Of a DNA stretch of 64,000 bases, positions 9,230-17,736 are shown in pieces. Position 1 is the stretch's first letter. Each line of letters starts with the position of its first letter. The stretch is taken from NCBI RefSeq assembly GCF_023501975.1, contig NZ_JAMFLH010000009.1, positions 62,001 to 126,000 of the forward strand, given 5' to 3'. The position numbers and the translations under genes were made by a program. A model generated the notes under the pieces. That model had not been told where the DNA came from. It ran no database searches and was given only the letters and a program-made list of their open reading frames with translations. Source of the DNA: Altererythrobacter sp. KTW20L. GTDB taxonomy: Bacteria > Pseudomonadota > Alphaproteobacteria > Sphingomonadales > Sphingomonadaceae.

Positions 9230-9898
9230 TCAGCTGTGCACGTCCGCCAGCACGGCGGCGCGCAGTTCGGCGATGCCCATACCCTTTTCGGCCGAGGTCA
9301 CATGCAGTTGCGGATGGGCGGCGGAATGCTTGCGCGCCTCTGCCGCCACCTTGGCCTCGACTGCAGCCAATTCGCTCGCCTTGATCTTGTCGGCCTTGGT
9401 CAGCACCAGCCGGTAACCGACCGCCGCCTCGTCGAGCATCTGCATCATGGTGAGGTCGGTATCCTTCAGCCCGTGGCGGCTGTCCACCAGCACCAGCGTA
9501 CGCTTCAAGACCACCCGCCCGCGCAGGAAGGTGCGCACCAGCGCGCGCCACTTGTCGACCACCTTGATGGGCGCCTTGGCAAAGCCATAGCCCGGCATGT
9601 CGACCAGGCGGAACAGGGTGGGGTCGCCCACCTCGAAGAAGTTCAGTTCCTGCGTGCGCCCCGGCGTGACCGAGGCGCGGGCGATGGACTTGCGCCCAGT
9701 CAGCGCATTGATCAGCGAGCTCTTGCCCACGTTCGACCGTCCACAAAAGGCGATCTCCGGAAAGTCCGGATCGGGCAGGAACTGCAGCGTCGGCGCGCTT
9801 TTCAGGAACTCCACCCGGCCGGAAAACAGCTTGCGCGCTTCCTCGGCCAGATGGTTGTCAGGCTGTTCGGGCTGGGCTTCGGGTTGCTTGTCTGGCAC
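9230..9898 (-). CDS. engB: Ribosome biogenesis GTPase EngB/YsxC (YihA)
   Basis: GTPase of the TrmE-Era-EngA-YihA group needed for assembly of the large ribosomal subunit. 222 residues. G1 GRSNVGKSS (about residues 53-61), G2 region TPGRTQ, G3 DMPGYG, G4 TKADK and G5 SAEKG are all present. It lies five bases downstream of the yidC stop on the same strand, the usual alphaproteobacterial order rpmH-rnpA-yidD-yidC-engB. The N-terminal 20 residues are proline/glutamine-rich and not part of the domain. Confidence 0.96.
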   Translation of the reverse strand: MPDKQPEAQPEQPDNHLAEEARKLFSGRVEFLKSAPTLQFLPDPDFPEIAFCGRSNVGKSSLINALTGRKSIARASVTPGRTQELNFFEVGDPTLFRLVDMPGYGFAKAPIKVVDKWRALVRTFLRGRVVLKRTLVLVDSRHGLKDTDLTMMQMLDEAAVGYRLVLTKADKIKASELAAVEAKVAAEARKHSAAHPQLHVTSAEKGMGIAELRAAVLADVHS

Positions 9899-9902
9899 GC
9901 AA

Positions 9903-11618
9903 TCAGCCCTTGTCGGCCGCAGCGGGTGCGGCCTCCTTCTCGGCCATGGCCTTCAACTGCGGATGCCGCGAATAGAGGTATTTCTGCTGGCCCAGCGTCA
10001 GGATGTTGGACGTGATCCAGTAGAGCAACAGGCCAGCGGCAAAGGGTGCCATCACGAACATCAGTACCCACGGCATGATCATGAAGATCTGCTGCTGCAC
10101 CGGATCGATGGCGGCGGGGTTCAGCTTGAACTGCAGCCACATGGTCAGGCCCAGGATCACCGCCATCACGCCGATGGCAAGGAAGCCCGGCGGATCGAAC
10201 GGCAGCAGGCCGAACAGGTTGAGGATATGCGCCGGATCGGGGACCGAGAGATCCTTGATCCACAGGTAGAACGGTTCGTGCCGCATCTCGATCGCCAGCA
10301 GCAGCACCTTGTACAGGGCGAAGAAGATCGGGATCTGCAGGAAGATCGGCAGGCAGCCGGCCAGCGGATTGATCTTCTCGTCCTTGTAGAGCTTGGCCAT
10401 CTGCTGCTGGAGCTGCGGCTTGTCGTCCTTGTAGCGTTCCTGCAGCGCCTTCATCTTGGGCTGTACCGCGCGCATGGCCGCCATGGAGGCGAACTGCTTT
10501 TGGGCGATGGGGAACATGATCGCCCGTACGATGATCGTCAGGCAGATGATGGCGAGGCCGAAATTGCCCACCAGGTCGAACAGGAAGATCAGCACCTGCC
10601 ACATCGGCCAGGCAATCCAGCGGAACCATCCCCAGTCGATGGCGAGGCCGAACTTGGCCACGCCGGCTGCTTCATACTGGTCCAGCACGGCGCTTTCCTT
10701 GGCGCCGGCGAACAACTGGGTCGTATGGCTAACGCGCTGACCCTGTGGCACGGTGACCACGTCATAGAGCAGCACGGCGGCATAGCGGTTGGCGCCCGCC
10801 TCGCTGAAGCTGGCCTGGGACGCCAGGCCGGTCTGCGGGATAAGGGCCGACATCCAGTAGATATCGGTAAAGCCAACCCAGTCAGGGCGGCCCGGCAGGT
10901 TGACCTGTCCACCCTCCTCGTTGACGTCGTCATAGTCCCAGTCGAAATTCACCTTCTGGTCAACCGCGGCAATCGGTCCCGAATGGACGTTCCAGGTGCT
11001 CTGGCTGGCGTTGAGGCTCGTGCGGTTGATGATCCCGCGCGGACGCACTGCCACCGATCCCGCCGCATTGTTGGTCAGCGTCTGGGTGGTGGTGATCATG
11101 TACTTGTCGTCTATCGCGAAGGTCAGCCCGAAAAGCTGGCCCTCGCCGTTATCCCACGCCAGCGAGACCGGGGTTTCCTGCGTAAGCCGGTCGCCCGCAG
11201 TCACGGTCCACACGGTCTGCGCGTCGGGCACGGTTACGCCCTCGCCCACCCAGTCGAACCGGGCGAAGTGCTGGCCCGGGGTACCAAGCGGAGAGAAGAA
11301 CCGGATCGGGCCGCTGTCCTGGTCCACGGTTTCCCGGTGGGACTTGAGCACGATATCGTCCACCCGCGCGCCGACCGGATTGATCGAGCCGCCCACTTCC
11401 GGCGCGTCGATCCCAATGCGGTCGGTGCTGGCAAGGGTGGTGTCCAGATCGCGCACCAGTTCGGTCTCGACCATCGGCGCATCGAGCTGTTCGGCCGATG
11501 TGGCGACGACGGGTGCGGGCTCCGGCTGCGGGAAGAAACGTGTCATGACCAGATCCCATCCGAGGATCAGGGCGAGGCTGAGCACGACGGCCAGGATGAG
11601 GTTCTTCTGGTTGTTCAA
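9903..11618 (-). CDS. yidC: Membrane protein insertase YidC
   Basis: Inserts and folds inner-membrane proteins, with or without SecYEG. 571 residues, the Gram-negative length. It has an N-terminal anchor (about residues 6-24), a large periplasmic beta-sandwich domain, then the conserved 60KD-insertase core starting near FRWIAWPMW. The core holds the hydrophilic-groove helix, the cytoplasmic charged loop (KMKALQERYKDDKPQLQQQM) and the remaining helices ending LLLYWITSNILTLGQQKYL. Start codon is TTG at 11618 giving MNNQKNL, the expected N-terminus. GGAAG lies upstream of the TTG. Confidence 0.97.
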   Translation of the reverse strand: MNNQKNLILAVVLSLALILGWDLVMTRFFPQPEPAPVVATSAEQLDAPMVETELVRDLDTTLASTDRIGIDAPEVGGSINPVGARVDDIVLKSHRETVDQDSGPIRFFSPLGTPGQHFARFDWVGEGVTVPDAQTVWTVTAGDRLTQETPVSLAWDNGEGQLFGLTFAIDDKYMITTTQTLTNNAAGSVAVRPRGIINRTSLNASQSTWNVHSGPIAAVDQKVNFDWDYDDVNEEGGQVNLPGRPDWVGFTDIYWMSALIPQTGLASQASFSEAGANRYAAVLLYDVVTVPQGQRVSHTTQLFAGAKESAVLDQYEAAGVAKFGLAIDWGWFRWIAWPMWQVLIFLFDLVGNFGLAIICLTIIVRAIMFPIAQKQFASMAAMRAVQPKMKALQERYKDDKPQLQQQMAKLYKDEKINPLAGCLPIFLQIPIFFALYKVLLLAIEMRHEPFYLWIKDLSVPDPAHILNLFGLLPFDPPGFLAIGVMAVILGLTMWLQFKLNPAAIDPVQQQIFMIMPWVLMFVMAPFAAGLLLYWITSNILTLGQQKYLYSRHPQLKAMAEKEAAPAAADKG

Positions 11619-11681
11619 GGTCTGCTTCCGTCCGTCAGTTGATCGTCGTATGCCATGAAAGATTGTTCCTGGGACACAGGC

Positions 11682-11891
11682 CTAGGGAACGGGATCGTGG
11701 CCGTGTCCCCCCCAAGGGTGGCAGCGCAATAGACGCTTCGCCGCCAGCCATCCACCCCTGATTGCACCATGCTTCTGCAGGGCTTCTATGGCGTACTGGC
11801 TACAGCTTGGCTGATAGCGGCACGATGGCGGCAGGACCCGGCTGGGGCCCCATTGCCAGGCCCGCGCCACGAAGATCATGACCTGCTTCAC
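11682..11891 (-). CDS. yidD: Membrane protein insertion efficiency factor YidD
   Basis: 69 residues. The family core [21 protein letters not shown] is easily recognised, and it is followed by [24 protein letters not shown] with the HPWGGHGxDPVP end. Small membrane-associated factor that aids YidC. Start is the GTG at 11891, whose last bases overlap the rnpA stop (GTGA), or the ATG at 11879. Position between rnpA and yidC is the conserved one. Confidence 0.95.
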   Translation of the reverse strand: MKQVMIFVARAWQWGPSRVLPPSCRYQPSCSQYAIEALQKHGAIRGGWLAAKRLLRCHPWGGHGHDPVP

Positions 11892-12256
11892 CGCTTCACC
11901 TTGCGCGGGGGGCGCCCCTTGTCGCCCTTGCCCTCGGCGGCAGCGACGAGCGCGTGGCCCAGTTCCAGCTTCATCCGCGCAAAGTCCCGCTCGATCCCGC
12001 CATCGCGCCCGATCAGCACATGGTCATGATCCGGCAGGCCCTGCACCGGCAGCGCATCGCGCAGCAATTCGCGGAACCGCCGCTTCATCCGGTTGCGCAC
12101 CACGGCATTGCCGACCTTCTTGGTCACCGTGATGCCGAACCGCACGCCCCGCCCGTCGTTCGGCCTGGTAAGCAGCACAAACCCTGGCCGCGCATTGCGC
12201 AGTCCGCGGTTGGCGGCGAGGAAATCCGCGCGCTTGGTGAGAACCGTAAGAGTCAC
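11888..12256 (-). CDS. rnpA: Ribonuclease P protein component
   Basis: Protein subunit that assists the RNase P RNA in 5' processing of tRNA. About 122 residues from a GTG at 12256. The signature [21 protein letters not shown] carries the RNR motif that contacts RNA, and [13 protein letters not shown] at the N-terminus fits sphingomonad-type RnpA. The frame is open upstream to 12334 but those residues have no family character. It is overlapped at its 3' end by the yidD start. Confidence 0.95.
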   Translation of the reverse strand: MTLTVLTKRADFLAANRGLRNARPGFVLLTRPNDGRGVRFGITVTKKVGNAVVRNRMKRRFRELLRDALPVQGLPDHDHVLIGRDGGIERDFARMKLELGHALVAAAEGKGDKGRPPRKVKR

Positions 12257-12360
12257 GGTCGCAGATATAGGTAAGAAGACGGGCCGCTGAAAGTGGCCCG
12301 CAAGCGCGACTGCGCGCCCGCAGGTGCCCCGCAACGAAGTGGAGGGATCAGCACCGAGGA

Positions 12361-12382
12361 CGAAGGGCCGGATGGCCCTTCG
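12361..12382 (-). other. Perfect RNA hairpin between rpmH and rnpA
   Basis: A nine-pair perfect inverted repeat CGAAGGGCC / GGCCCTTCG with a four-base loop lies nine bases beyond the rpmH stop and upstream of the rnpA start. On the transcribed strand the T run precedes rather than follows the stem, so it is not a standard terminator. It may protect or process the rpmH message and set the rpmH-to-rnpA expression ratio. Confidence 0.55.
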
Positions 12383-12391
12383 AAAAACAGG

Positions 12392-12526
12392 TTACGCGCA
12401 GAGCGTCTTGCGGCCGCGGCGACGGCGGGCGGCAAGGATCTTGCGGCCACCGACTGTCCCCTTGCGGGCGAAGAAGCCGTGGCGGCGGGCGCGAACGAGG
12501 TTGCTCGGCTGGAAAGTGCGCTTCAT
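12392..12526 (-). CDS. rpmH: 50S ribosomal protein L34
   Basis: 44-residue, very basic protein starting [18 protein letters not shown] and ending GRKTLCA, the universal L34 pattern. It is the first gene of the rpmH-rnpA-yidD-yidC-engB cluster. ATG at 12526, TAA at 12392-12394. Component of the large ribosomal subunit. Confidence 0.98.
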   Translation of the reverse strand: MKRTFQPSNLVRARRHGFFARKGTVGGRKILAARRRRGRKTLCA

Positions 12527-12594
12527 GGGTAATTCCTGCAAAATAGAATAGGCAAAAGGGCCGCCGACAGGGGCAACCGTGTTGGGGCGGGCGA

Positions 12595-13332
12595 TTAGTT
12601 GAGGCCAGCCTCCAAGTCAAGATATGCCAGCCGCGGCAGTTCCTGCTGCGCGGGCACAGGGCGCTCCAGCCCGACCCAATCGCGCATCTCCTCACCCGTC
12701 AGCCACAGCGCGTCCTCGAACGGCACCGAATTGGTCATGGCATAGAACCGCGCAGCCTCGTCCGCCGCCATGCCCATTTCGCGGTAATAGGCGAGGTACT
12801 TGGCATGTTCGGGCGAATCGGCGGCATAGTCGTGCGCGCCCATGCCCCGGTCATCGAGCCAGGCGTGGACGGCAAATTCCGCCCCGTCGGAAATCGAGCG
12901 TTCCGCGCCCGCCAGGAACAGCTCGACCGCGCCCGAGCGGACCGATCCGCCTTCCGGCACCACGGCGGCAATCCCGGCGACGCGAATCATCCGGCCAAGC
13001 GCCAGATTCGCCCGGTCGTCATAGGTGCCGGGACATTCGACGAATTCCAGCGTGTCGATGCCGGGATAGGCCGCCAGCATGGCCGCGAACTGCCGGGGCG
13101 AGTGGAAATCGGTCACCCCCACCAGCGCGGCGCGGCCATTGCCGAGCACGCGAAAGGGGCCGTAGGCGGCGACGGCGTGGCTTTCCGCCTCGGCCAGCGC
13201 AGGCGACACGAAACGCGAGGAGGTGGTCTCGACCCATTCCTCGACCATCACTTCATAGACATAGGTCTGCGCCGCGGCAGGCGCGGAAAGGCCGATGGCG
13301 AACAGGGCAGCAAGGGCAGCGGCAAAACGCAT
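12595..13332 (-). CDS. Secreted protein with possible ClpP/crotonase-like fold (COG3904-like)
   Basis: 245 residues with a clear signal peptide (residues 1-21, cleavage after AAAQ). The middle part reads like the COG3904 predicted periplasmic proteins: a [12 protein letters not shown] strand, then [20 protein letters not shown], then [15 protein letters not shown], then [10 protein letters not shown]. In related proteins the SAC-like position carries the nucleophile of a ClpP-type fold. Here the equivalent serine would be in RSGAVEL, with a histidine in AVHAW. The catalytic reading is inference. It stands alone upstream of rpmH on the same strand. Confidence 0.55.
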   Translation of the reverse strand: MRFAAALAALFAIGLSAPAAAQTYVYEVMVEEWVETTSSRFVSPALAEAESHAVAAYGPFRVLGNGRAALVGVTDFHSPRQFAAMLAAYPGIDTLEFVECPGTYDDRANLALGRMIRVAGIAAVVPEGGSVRSGAVELFLAGAERSISDGAEFAVHAWLDDRGMGAHDYAADSPEHAKYLAYYREMGMAADEAARFYAMTNSVPFEDALWLTGEEMRDWVGLERPVPAQQELPRLAYLDLEAGLN

Positions 13333-13458
13333 GGCCCATGCACTGCGCGCCGCGCCCTGCCGAAAGATGAAGAAGCACGGTTTTCGAGGGATTTACCATA
13401 GCCGCCGCTCGACACGGCAGGCGGCATCGCTATCAGGGGCAGGAGGAAGGGTTTTCGC

Positions 13459-14955
13459 TTGGTCGCTCTGGTTTCAACCGTCGCCTATCTGGGGCTCGAT
13501 GCACGCGCCGTGGAGGTGCAGTGCCAGGTGGCGGCCGGCATGCCGCGCTTTGCGGTGGTAGGCCTGCCCGACAAGGCCGTGGGCGAAAGCCGCGAGCGGG
13601 TGCAGTCCGCACTCGCCGCCATGGGCCTCGCCCTGCCGCCCAAGCGCATCACCATCAACCTGTCGCCCGCCGACCTGCCCAAGGAAGGCAGCCACTATGA
13701 CCTGCCGATCGCGCTGGCCTTGCTGGCGGCGATGGGCGTGGCCGATGCCGAACAACTGACCGAATATGTCGCCGTGGGCGAACTGGCGCTGGATGGCCGG
13801 ATCGTTGCCTCGCCCGGCGTGTTGCTGGCCGCCATGCACGCCAGCGAACGCGAACTGGGCCTGATCTGCCCCGCTGCCCAGGGCTCCGAAGCGCGTTGGG
13901 CCAGCGGCGTACCGGTGGTGGCCGCGCCCGATCTTGTCAGCCTGCTCAACCACCTCAAAGGCATCGGCCCCCTGCCCGACCCGCCACCGGGCGAAGTGGA
14001 CGAACCCGACCACGGATCGGACCTGAAACAGGTCAAAGGCCAGGAAGTGGCCAAGCGCGCTCTCGAAATCGCTGCAGCGGGCGGGCACAACCTGCTGATG
14101 GTCGGGCCGCCGGGCGCAGGCAAAAGCCTGCTGGCGAGCTGTCTGCCGGGCATCCTCCCCCCGCTCACCGCTGCCGAGGCGCTGGAAGTGAGCATGGTCG
14201 CGAGCGTGGCGGGCACACTCGAAGGCGGCCGGATCAGCCGCACCCGCCCGTTCCGCGCGCCACACCATTCCGCCTCCATGGCCGCGCTCACCGGCGGCGG
14301 ACTGAAAGTGCGTCCGGGCGAAGTCAGCCTGGCCCATCTCGGCGTGCTGTTCCTTGATGAACTGCCCGAATTCCAGCGCCCGGTGCTCGATTCGCTGCGC
14401 CAGCCGCTGGAAACGGGCAAGGTCGATGTGGCGCGGGCCAATGCCCATGTCAGCTTTCCAGCACGGGTGCAGCTGGTCGCCGCGATGAACCCGTGCCGCT
14501 GCGGGCACCTGGGCGATGCGGCGCTGGCCTGTTCGCGCGCGCCCCGCTGCGCGGCGGACTACCAGACGCGGGTGTCCGGTCCCATGCTCGACCGGATCGA
14601 CCTGCATGTGGAAGTCGATCCCGTCAGCGCCGCCGACCTTGCCTTGCCCCCTCCCGCCGAAGGCAGCGCCCAGGTGGCCGCCCGCGTGCTGGCGGCCCGC
14701 ACCTTGCAGACCGCACGCGGGGTGCGCTCCAACGCGGAGCTGGACGGCGAATTGCTGGAACAACACGCCACGCCCGACGATGCGGGCAAGCAGCTGCTGA
14801 TGCAGGCCGCCGCCGCCATGCGCCTCTCTGCCCGGTCCTATACCCGCATGTTGCGCGTGGCGCGGACCATTGCCGACCTCGCCGGCAGTGAGCAGGTCAC
14901 CCGGATCCATGTGGCCGAGGCGCTGAGCTATCGGCGGCAGGCGCCCCGTGCCTGA
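13459..14955 (+). CDS. comM: YifB/ComM family Mg-chelatase-like AAA+ ATPase
   Basis: 498 residues. An N-terminal ChlI-like domain (GMPRFAVVGLPDKAVGESRERV, ITINLSPADLPKEGSHYDLP) is followed by the AAA+ module with Walker A GPPGAGKS (about residue 217) and Walker B VLFLDELPEF. The C-terminal Mg_chelatase_C helices end in SYRRQAPRA. In naturally competent bacteria ComM is a helicase promoting branch migration during transformation; whether this organism is competent is unknown. Start is TTG at 13459 with a strong AGGAGGAAGG at 13441-13450. It overlaps the rhomboid gene by eight bases. Confidence 0.95.
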   Translation: MVALVSTVAYLGLDARAVEVQCQVAAGMPRFAVVGLPDKAVGESRERVQSALAAMGLALPPKRITINLSPADLPKEGSHYDLPIALALLAAMGVADAEQLTEYVAVGELALDGRIVASPGVLLAAMHASERELGLICPAAQGSEARWASGVPVVAAPDLVSLLNHLKGIGPLPDPPPGEVDEPDHGSDLKQVKGQEVAKRALEIAAAGGHNLLMVGPPGAGKSLLASCLPGILPPLTAAEALEVSMVASVAGTLEGGRISRTRPFRAPHHSASMAALTGGGLKVRPGEVSLAHLGVLFLDELPEFQRPVLDSLRQPLETGKVDVARANAHVSFPARVQLVAAMNPCRCGHLGDAALACSRAPRCAADYQTRVSGPMLDRIDLHVEVDPVSAADLALPPPAEGSAQVAARVLAARTLQTARGVRSNAELDGELLEQHATPDDAGKQLLMQAAAAMRLSARSYTRMLRVARTIADLAGSEQVTRIHVAEALSYRRQAPRA

Positions 14956-15634
14956 AGAAGAACAGAAGCCGCAGGTCACCGTGTCTGTCCCTCGCACCGC
15001 GCCGGGCAGGATGCACCTGCCCAAGGCCGTCCACATCCCCGCCGCAGTGCTGCTGGCGCTGATCTGGGCGGCCTGGCTGTCGCACCTGCCGACAGGCGAC
15101 ATGCGCGAATGGGGCATTTCGGCCCTCGCGCTGGAGCAGGGGCGATACGATACGATCGTGCTCAACATGTTCGCCCATGCGGGGCTGCTGCATATCGGGA
15201 TGAACAGCGCGGTGCTGCTGGGCTTTGCCGGGCCGCTGGTCTGGGCGATGGGCGCGTCATTCGGCGACTGGACCGGGGGGAGCCTGCGGTTCTTCGCCTT
15301 CTACTTCCTGTCGGGACTGGCGGGGGCAGCGATGTTCGTCGGCCTCAACCCTGACGGCGCCATCCCGGCAGTCGGCGCATCGGGCGCGATTTCCGGCATG
15401 ATCGGCTATGTCTCGCGGGTCGGCAGCAAGGGGCGGCTGCTGCCCTTGTTCAGCCGCGAACTGGGGCGGCGGATCTGGCAATTTGCCAAGGCCAATCTGA
15501 TCCTGATCGCGATCTTTGCCGTGCCGTTCTTCCTGGGGGGCACCGGCATCATGATCGCATGGGAAGCGCACCTTGGCGGTTTCCTGTTCGGGCTTGTTGC
15601 TGCGGGGCTGTTCGACGGGGGGCGGCGTGGCTGA
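14948..15634 (+). CDS. Rhomboid family intramembrane serine protease
   Basis: 228 residues, about six membrane helices. Motifs: HAGLLHIGMNS (helix 2 HxxxN-type region), GASGAISGMIG with the nucleophilic serine, and AWEAHLGGFLFG with the catalytic histidine. These give an intact Ser-His dyad, so it is probably active. Substrate unknown. Start GTG at 14948 overlapping comM. Its stop overlaps the start of the downstream acetyltransferase gene, indicating a four-gene transcription unit comM-rhomboid-GNAT-mntP. Confidence 0.93.
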   Translation: MPEEEQKPQVTVSVPRTAPGRMHLPKAVHIPAAVLLALIWAAWLSHLPTGDMREWGISALALEQGRYDTIVLNMFAHAGLLHIGMNSAVLLGFAGPLVWAMGASFGDWTGGSLRFFAFYFLSGLAGAAMFVGLNPDGAIPAVGASGAISGMIGYVSRVGSKGRLLPLFSRELGRRIWQFAKANLILIAIFAVPFFLGGTGIMIAWEAHLGGFLFGLVAAGLFDGGRRG

Positions 15635-16133
15635 TCTGGTGTTTCGCCCGGCCATGCGCCCGGCTGACGACGATCCCTTATGGGCGATCCTCGAACCGGT
15701 CGTGCGCGAAGGAACAACCTACCCCGTCGATCCCGGTGCCAGCCGCGAGCAGGTGTTCGCCTACTGGTTCGCATCGGACAAGCAGGTCTTCGTGGCGGAG
15801 ACGGGCGGTGTGCTGGTCGGCACCTATTACCTGAAACCCAATTCCACCGGCCCCGCCGCCCATGTCGCCAACGCCGGATACATGGTCCATCCCGCAGCAC
15901 GCGGACGCGGCGTGGCGCGGGCCATGGCGCACGACAGCTTTGCCCGCTCGGCGGTGCAGGGCTTCGCCGCCATGCAGTTCAACCTGGTGGTGGCGACGAA
16001 TGCGGCAGCGCTGCACCTGTGGCAATCGGTCGGGATGGAAGAGGTGGGCCGCCTGCCCGATGCCTTCCGCCTGCCCGATGGCAGCACGGTCGATGCCCTG
16101 GTCATGTATCGTAAGCTGGAAGGCGCGCAATGA
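15627..16133 (+). CDS. GNAT family N-acetyltransferase
   Basis: 168 residues from the GTG at 15627, which overlaps the rhomboid stop. The acetyl-CoA loop is AGYMVHPAARGRGVARAM (an R-x-x-G-x-G/A pattern), followed by the NLVVATNAAALHLWQSVGMEEVG strands and helix typical of GNAT motif B. Acceptor substrate cannot be inferred; proteins with this pattern acetylate small molecules or protein N-termini. The last four bases (ATGA) are shared with mntP. Confidence 0.9.
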   Translation: MADLVFRPAMRPADDDPLWAILEPVVREGTTYPVDPGASREQVFAYWFASDKQVFVAETGGVLVGTYYLKPNSTGPAAHVANAGYMVHPAARGRGVARAMAHDSFARSAVQGFAAMQFNLVVATNAAALHLWQSVGMEEVGRLPDAFRLPDGSTVDALVMYRKLEGAQ

Positions 16134-16693
16134 TCGGACTGTTCCTCCTCGCGCTGGCGCTGGCCGCCGATGCCTTTGCCGTTTCCATCGCGCGCGGGGC
16201 GGGCGGGCAGCATTCGCTGGGCCGCGCGCTGGAAACCGGGCTGGTGTTTGGTGCGGCGCAGGGACTCATGCCGCTGCTGGGGTGGAGCCTTGGCGCACTG
16301 TTCGCCGGATGGATCGAGGCATTCGACCACTGGATCGCCTTTGGGCTGCTGACCTTCCTCGGCATACGCATGCTCATCGCCGCCTTTTCCGCCGATGCGG
16401 AGGACGCGGTGGAGGGCGCGGGCACCAGCTTGCGCGCGCACTGGCTGGCCTTGGGAGCAGCGGCAATCGCCACCTCGATCGATGCTGCCGCTGCCGGGCT
16501 GACATTGGATCTGTTCGGCTATCCGGTGTGGCTCGCCTGCGCGGTGATCGCGCTGGTTACAGCCGCGCTGTGCGTGCCGGGATACTGGTTCGCCAGCCGC
16601 ATCGGCGGGAAATATGGCCGCTTGGCGGAAGGGGCCGGCGGCGTGGTGCTGGTGGGGCTGGGCGCGAAGATCCTGCTCGAACACCTGGGCTAG
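16130..16693 (+). CDS. mntP: Manganese efflux pump MntP
   Basis: 187 residues and six membrane helices in two inverted halves. The first half carries LAADAFAVSIARG, with the aspartate essential for Mn2+ export. The second carries ATSIDAAAAGLTL with the matching aspartate; the usual wording is SIDALAVG, so the second motif is slightly divergent. Exports Mn2+ from the cytoplasm. No yybP-ykoY manganese riboswitch is seen upstream because the gene begins inside the preceding one (ATGA overlap). Confidence 0.93.
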   Translation: MIGLFLLALALAADAFAVSIARGAGGQHSLGRALETGLVFGAAQGLMPLLGWSLGALFAGWIEAFDHWIAFGLLTFLGIRMLIAAFSADAEDAVEGAGTSLRAHWLALGAAAIATSIDAAAAGLTLDLFGYPVWLACAVIALVTAALCVPGYWFASRIGGKYGRLAEGAGGVVLVGLGAKILLEHLG

Positions 16694-16711
16694 ACGCAGG
16701 CGGACCAAGGC

Positions 16712-17191
16712 TCAGCAGCAGCCGGGGCCGCCCTTGCCCACATCCTCGCGCTTCTGCCAGGCAAGATCGTGCCAGCCCAGTTCGCGCCCGTCGTCCGCGT
16801 GGATGGCGATGGGGGCCACCGGCTGGCCGTTCGCGGCATCGACCAGGACAAGTTCGGGATCGACATTCACCCCGTGCTTTTCGCCCCACTGGCGCAGCGC
16901 CAGCATGGCGGGCAGCAGGTCCACGCCCTTGGGCGTCAGGCGGTATTCGATCTTGCGCTTGTCCACCGCGCAGGGCTCGCGCGTCAGCACGCCGTGCTCC
17001 ACCAGCCGCCCCAGCCGGTTGGACAGGATGTTGCGGGCAATGCCCAGTTCGCTGGAAAATTCCTCGAAATGGATGAAGCCGTTGAAGGCGGCGCGCAGGA
17101 TCAGGAACGACCACCGCTCGCCCATGACTTCAAGCGCCTGCGGCAAGCCGCAATCGGTCATGTCCCGCAACTGTTCGCGCAATTCACCCAT
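16712..17191 (-). CDS. HxlR family winged-helix transcriptional regulator
   Basis: About 159 residues from the ATG at 17191. The N-terminal CGLPQALEVMGERWSFLILR is the HxlR hallmark: a cysteine, then ERWSFLILR. It is followed by the winged helix GIARNILSNRLGRLVEHGVL and YRLTPKG. HxlR proteins are dimeric repressors or activators, many responding to electrophiles or redox state through the N-terminal cysteine. The C-terminal extension ends in two adjacent cysteines. It diverges from the CC_3452-type gene. A 16-base dyad at 17272-17287 is the natural candidate operator. Confidence 0.9.
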   Translation of the reverse strand: MGELREQLRDMTDCGLPQALEVMGERWSFLILRAAFNGFIHFEEFSSELGIARNILSNRLGRLVEHGVLTREPCAVDKRKIEYRLTPKGVDLLPAMLALRQWGEKHGVNVDPELVLVDAANGQPVAPIAIHADDGRELGWHDLAWQKREDVGKGGPGCC

Positions 17192-17271
17192 CGCTCGGTC
17201 CCATTCCTGTATTCGTCCTACAACCAATCGGGACAAAGCCAAAAAAATTCGCTTCGCGCAGCAATTCCCGT

Positions 17272-17287
17272 TGCATTTTGAAATGCA
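17272..17287. promoter_or_regulatory. Perfect 16-base dyad between HxlR regulator and CC_3452 gene
   Basis: TGCATTTTGAAATGCA is a perfect inverted repeat located 85 bases upstream of the regulator start and 60 bases upstream of the CC_3452 start. A TTGCAT at 17271 overlapping it could serve as a -35 element for the rightward gene. It is a plausible HxlR operator by position and symmetry only. Confidence 0.4.
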
Positions 17288-17346
17288 CCAACATAGGTAG
17301 CGATTCGAAACCAGTTGTTCAATGAAACTGTTGAGAAGGAATCGCC

Positions 17347-17658
17347 ATGTCGCTCCGCCCCCGCTTCGCCATTCTTGCCGCCATGGCTGTCGGTCTGTCG
17401 CTGGCCCCTGCGGCCATTTCGGCCCAGGCGCCTGCCGCGCGGTTTACGGCCGAGCTGGCCGCGCCGGTTGCCGATGCGCGGGTGGTGGCAGGCGGCATTG
17501 CCTGGCGGTGTGAAGGCACGACCTGTTCGGCCCCCGTCAACGGAACCCGGCCCTTGCGCGTCTGCCGCGAACTGAATCGCAAGCTCGGCCAGGTTGTAAG
17601 CTTCTCGGCCGGGGACGCGGTGTTGGCAGAGGCTGACCTCGCCCGCTGCAACGGCTGA
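17347..17658 (+). CDS. CC_3452 family secreted protein
   Basis: 103 residues. A signal peptide (about residues 1-27, AISAQA cleavage region) precedes a short domain with WRCEGTTC and RPLRVCRELNRKLG, the cysteine-bearing core of the CC_3452 family found across sphingomonads and caulobacters. Function unknown. A GAGAAGGAA ribosome-binding site precedes the ATG. It is followed by an efficient-looking terminator at 17701-17732. Confidence 0.8.
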   Translation: MSLRPRFAILAAMAVGLSLAPAAISAQAPAARFTAELAAPVADARVVAGGIAWRCEGTTCSAPVNGTRPLRVCRELNRKLGQVVSFSAGDAVLAEADLARCNG

Positions 17659-17700
17659 ACACCCTTCCAGTCCCGCAATCCATCCCGGGACAAGCCTCAG

Positions 17701-17732
17701 GGCCTCGGCACATTGCGTGCCGGGGCCTTTTT
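17701..17732 (+). terminator. Intrinsic terminator
   Basis: Stem GGCCTCGGCAC / GTGCCGGGGCC (11 positions, one T-G pair) with loop ATTGC, followed by five T. It terminates the CC_3452-type gene and sits just before the stop of the converging HAD gene. Confidence 0.85.
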
Positions 17733-17736
17733 GTCG

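Noticed and set aside
9597-11642. Open frame of 681 codons on the plus strand
   Set aside because: Antisense to engB and yidC, both firmly identified.
16100-16133. Manganese riboswitch for mntP
   Set aside because: mntP starts inside the preceding gene, leaving no leader, and no conserved riboswitch core is visible.
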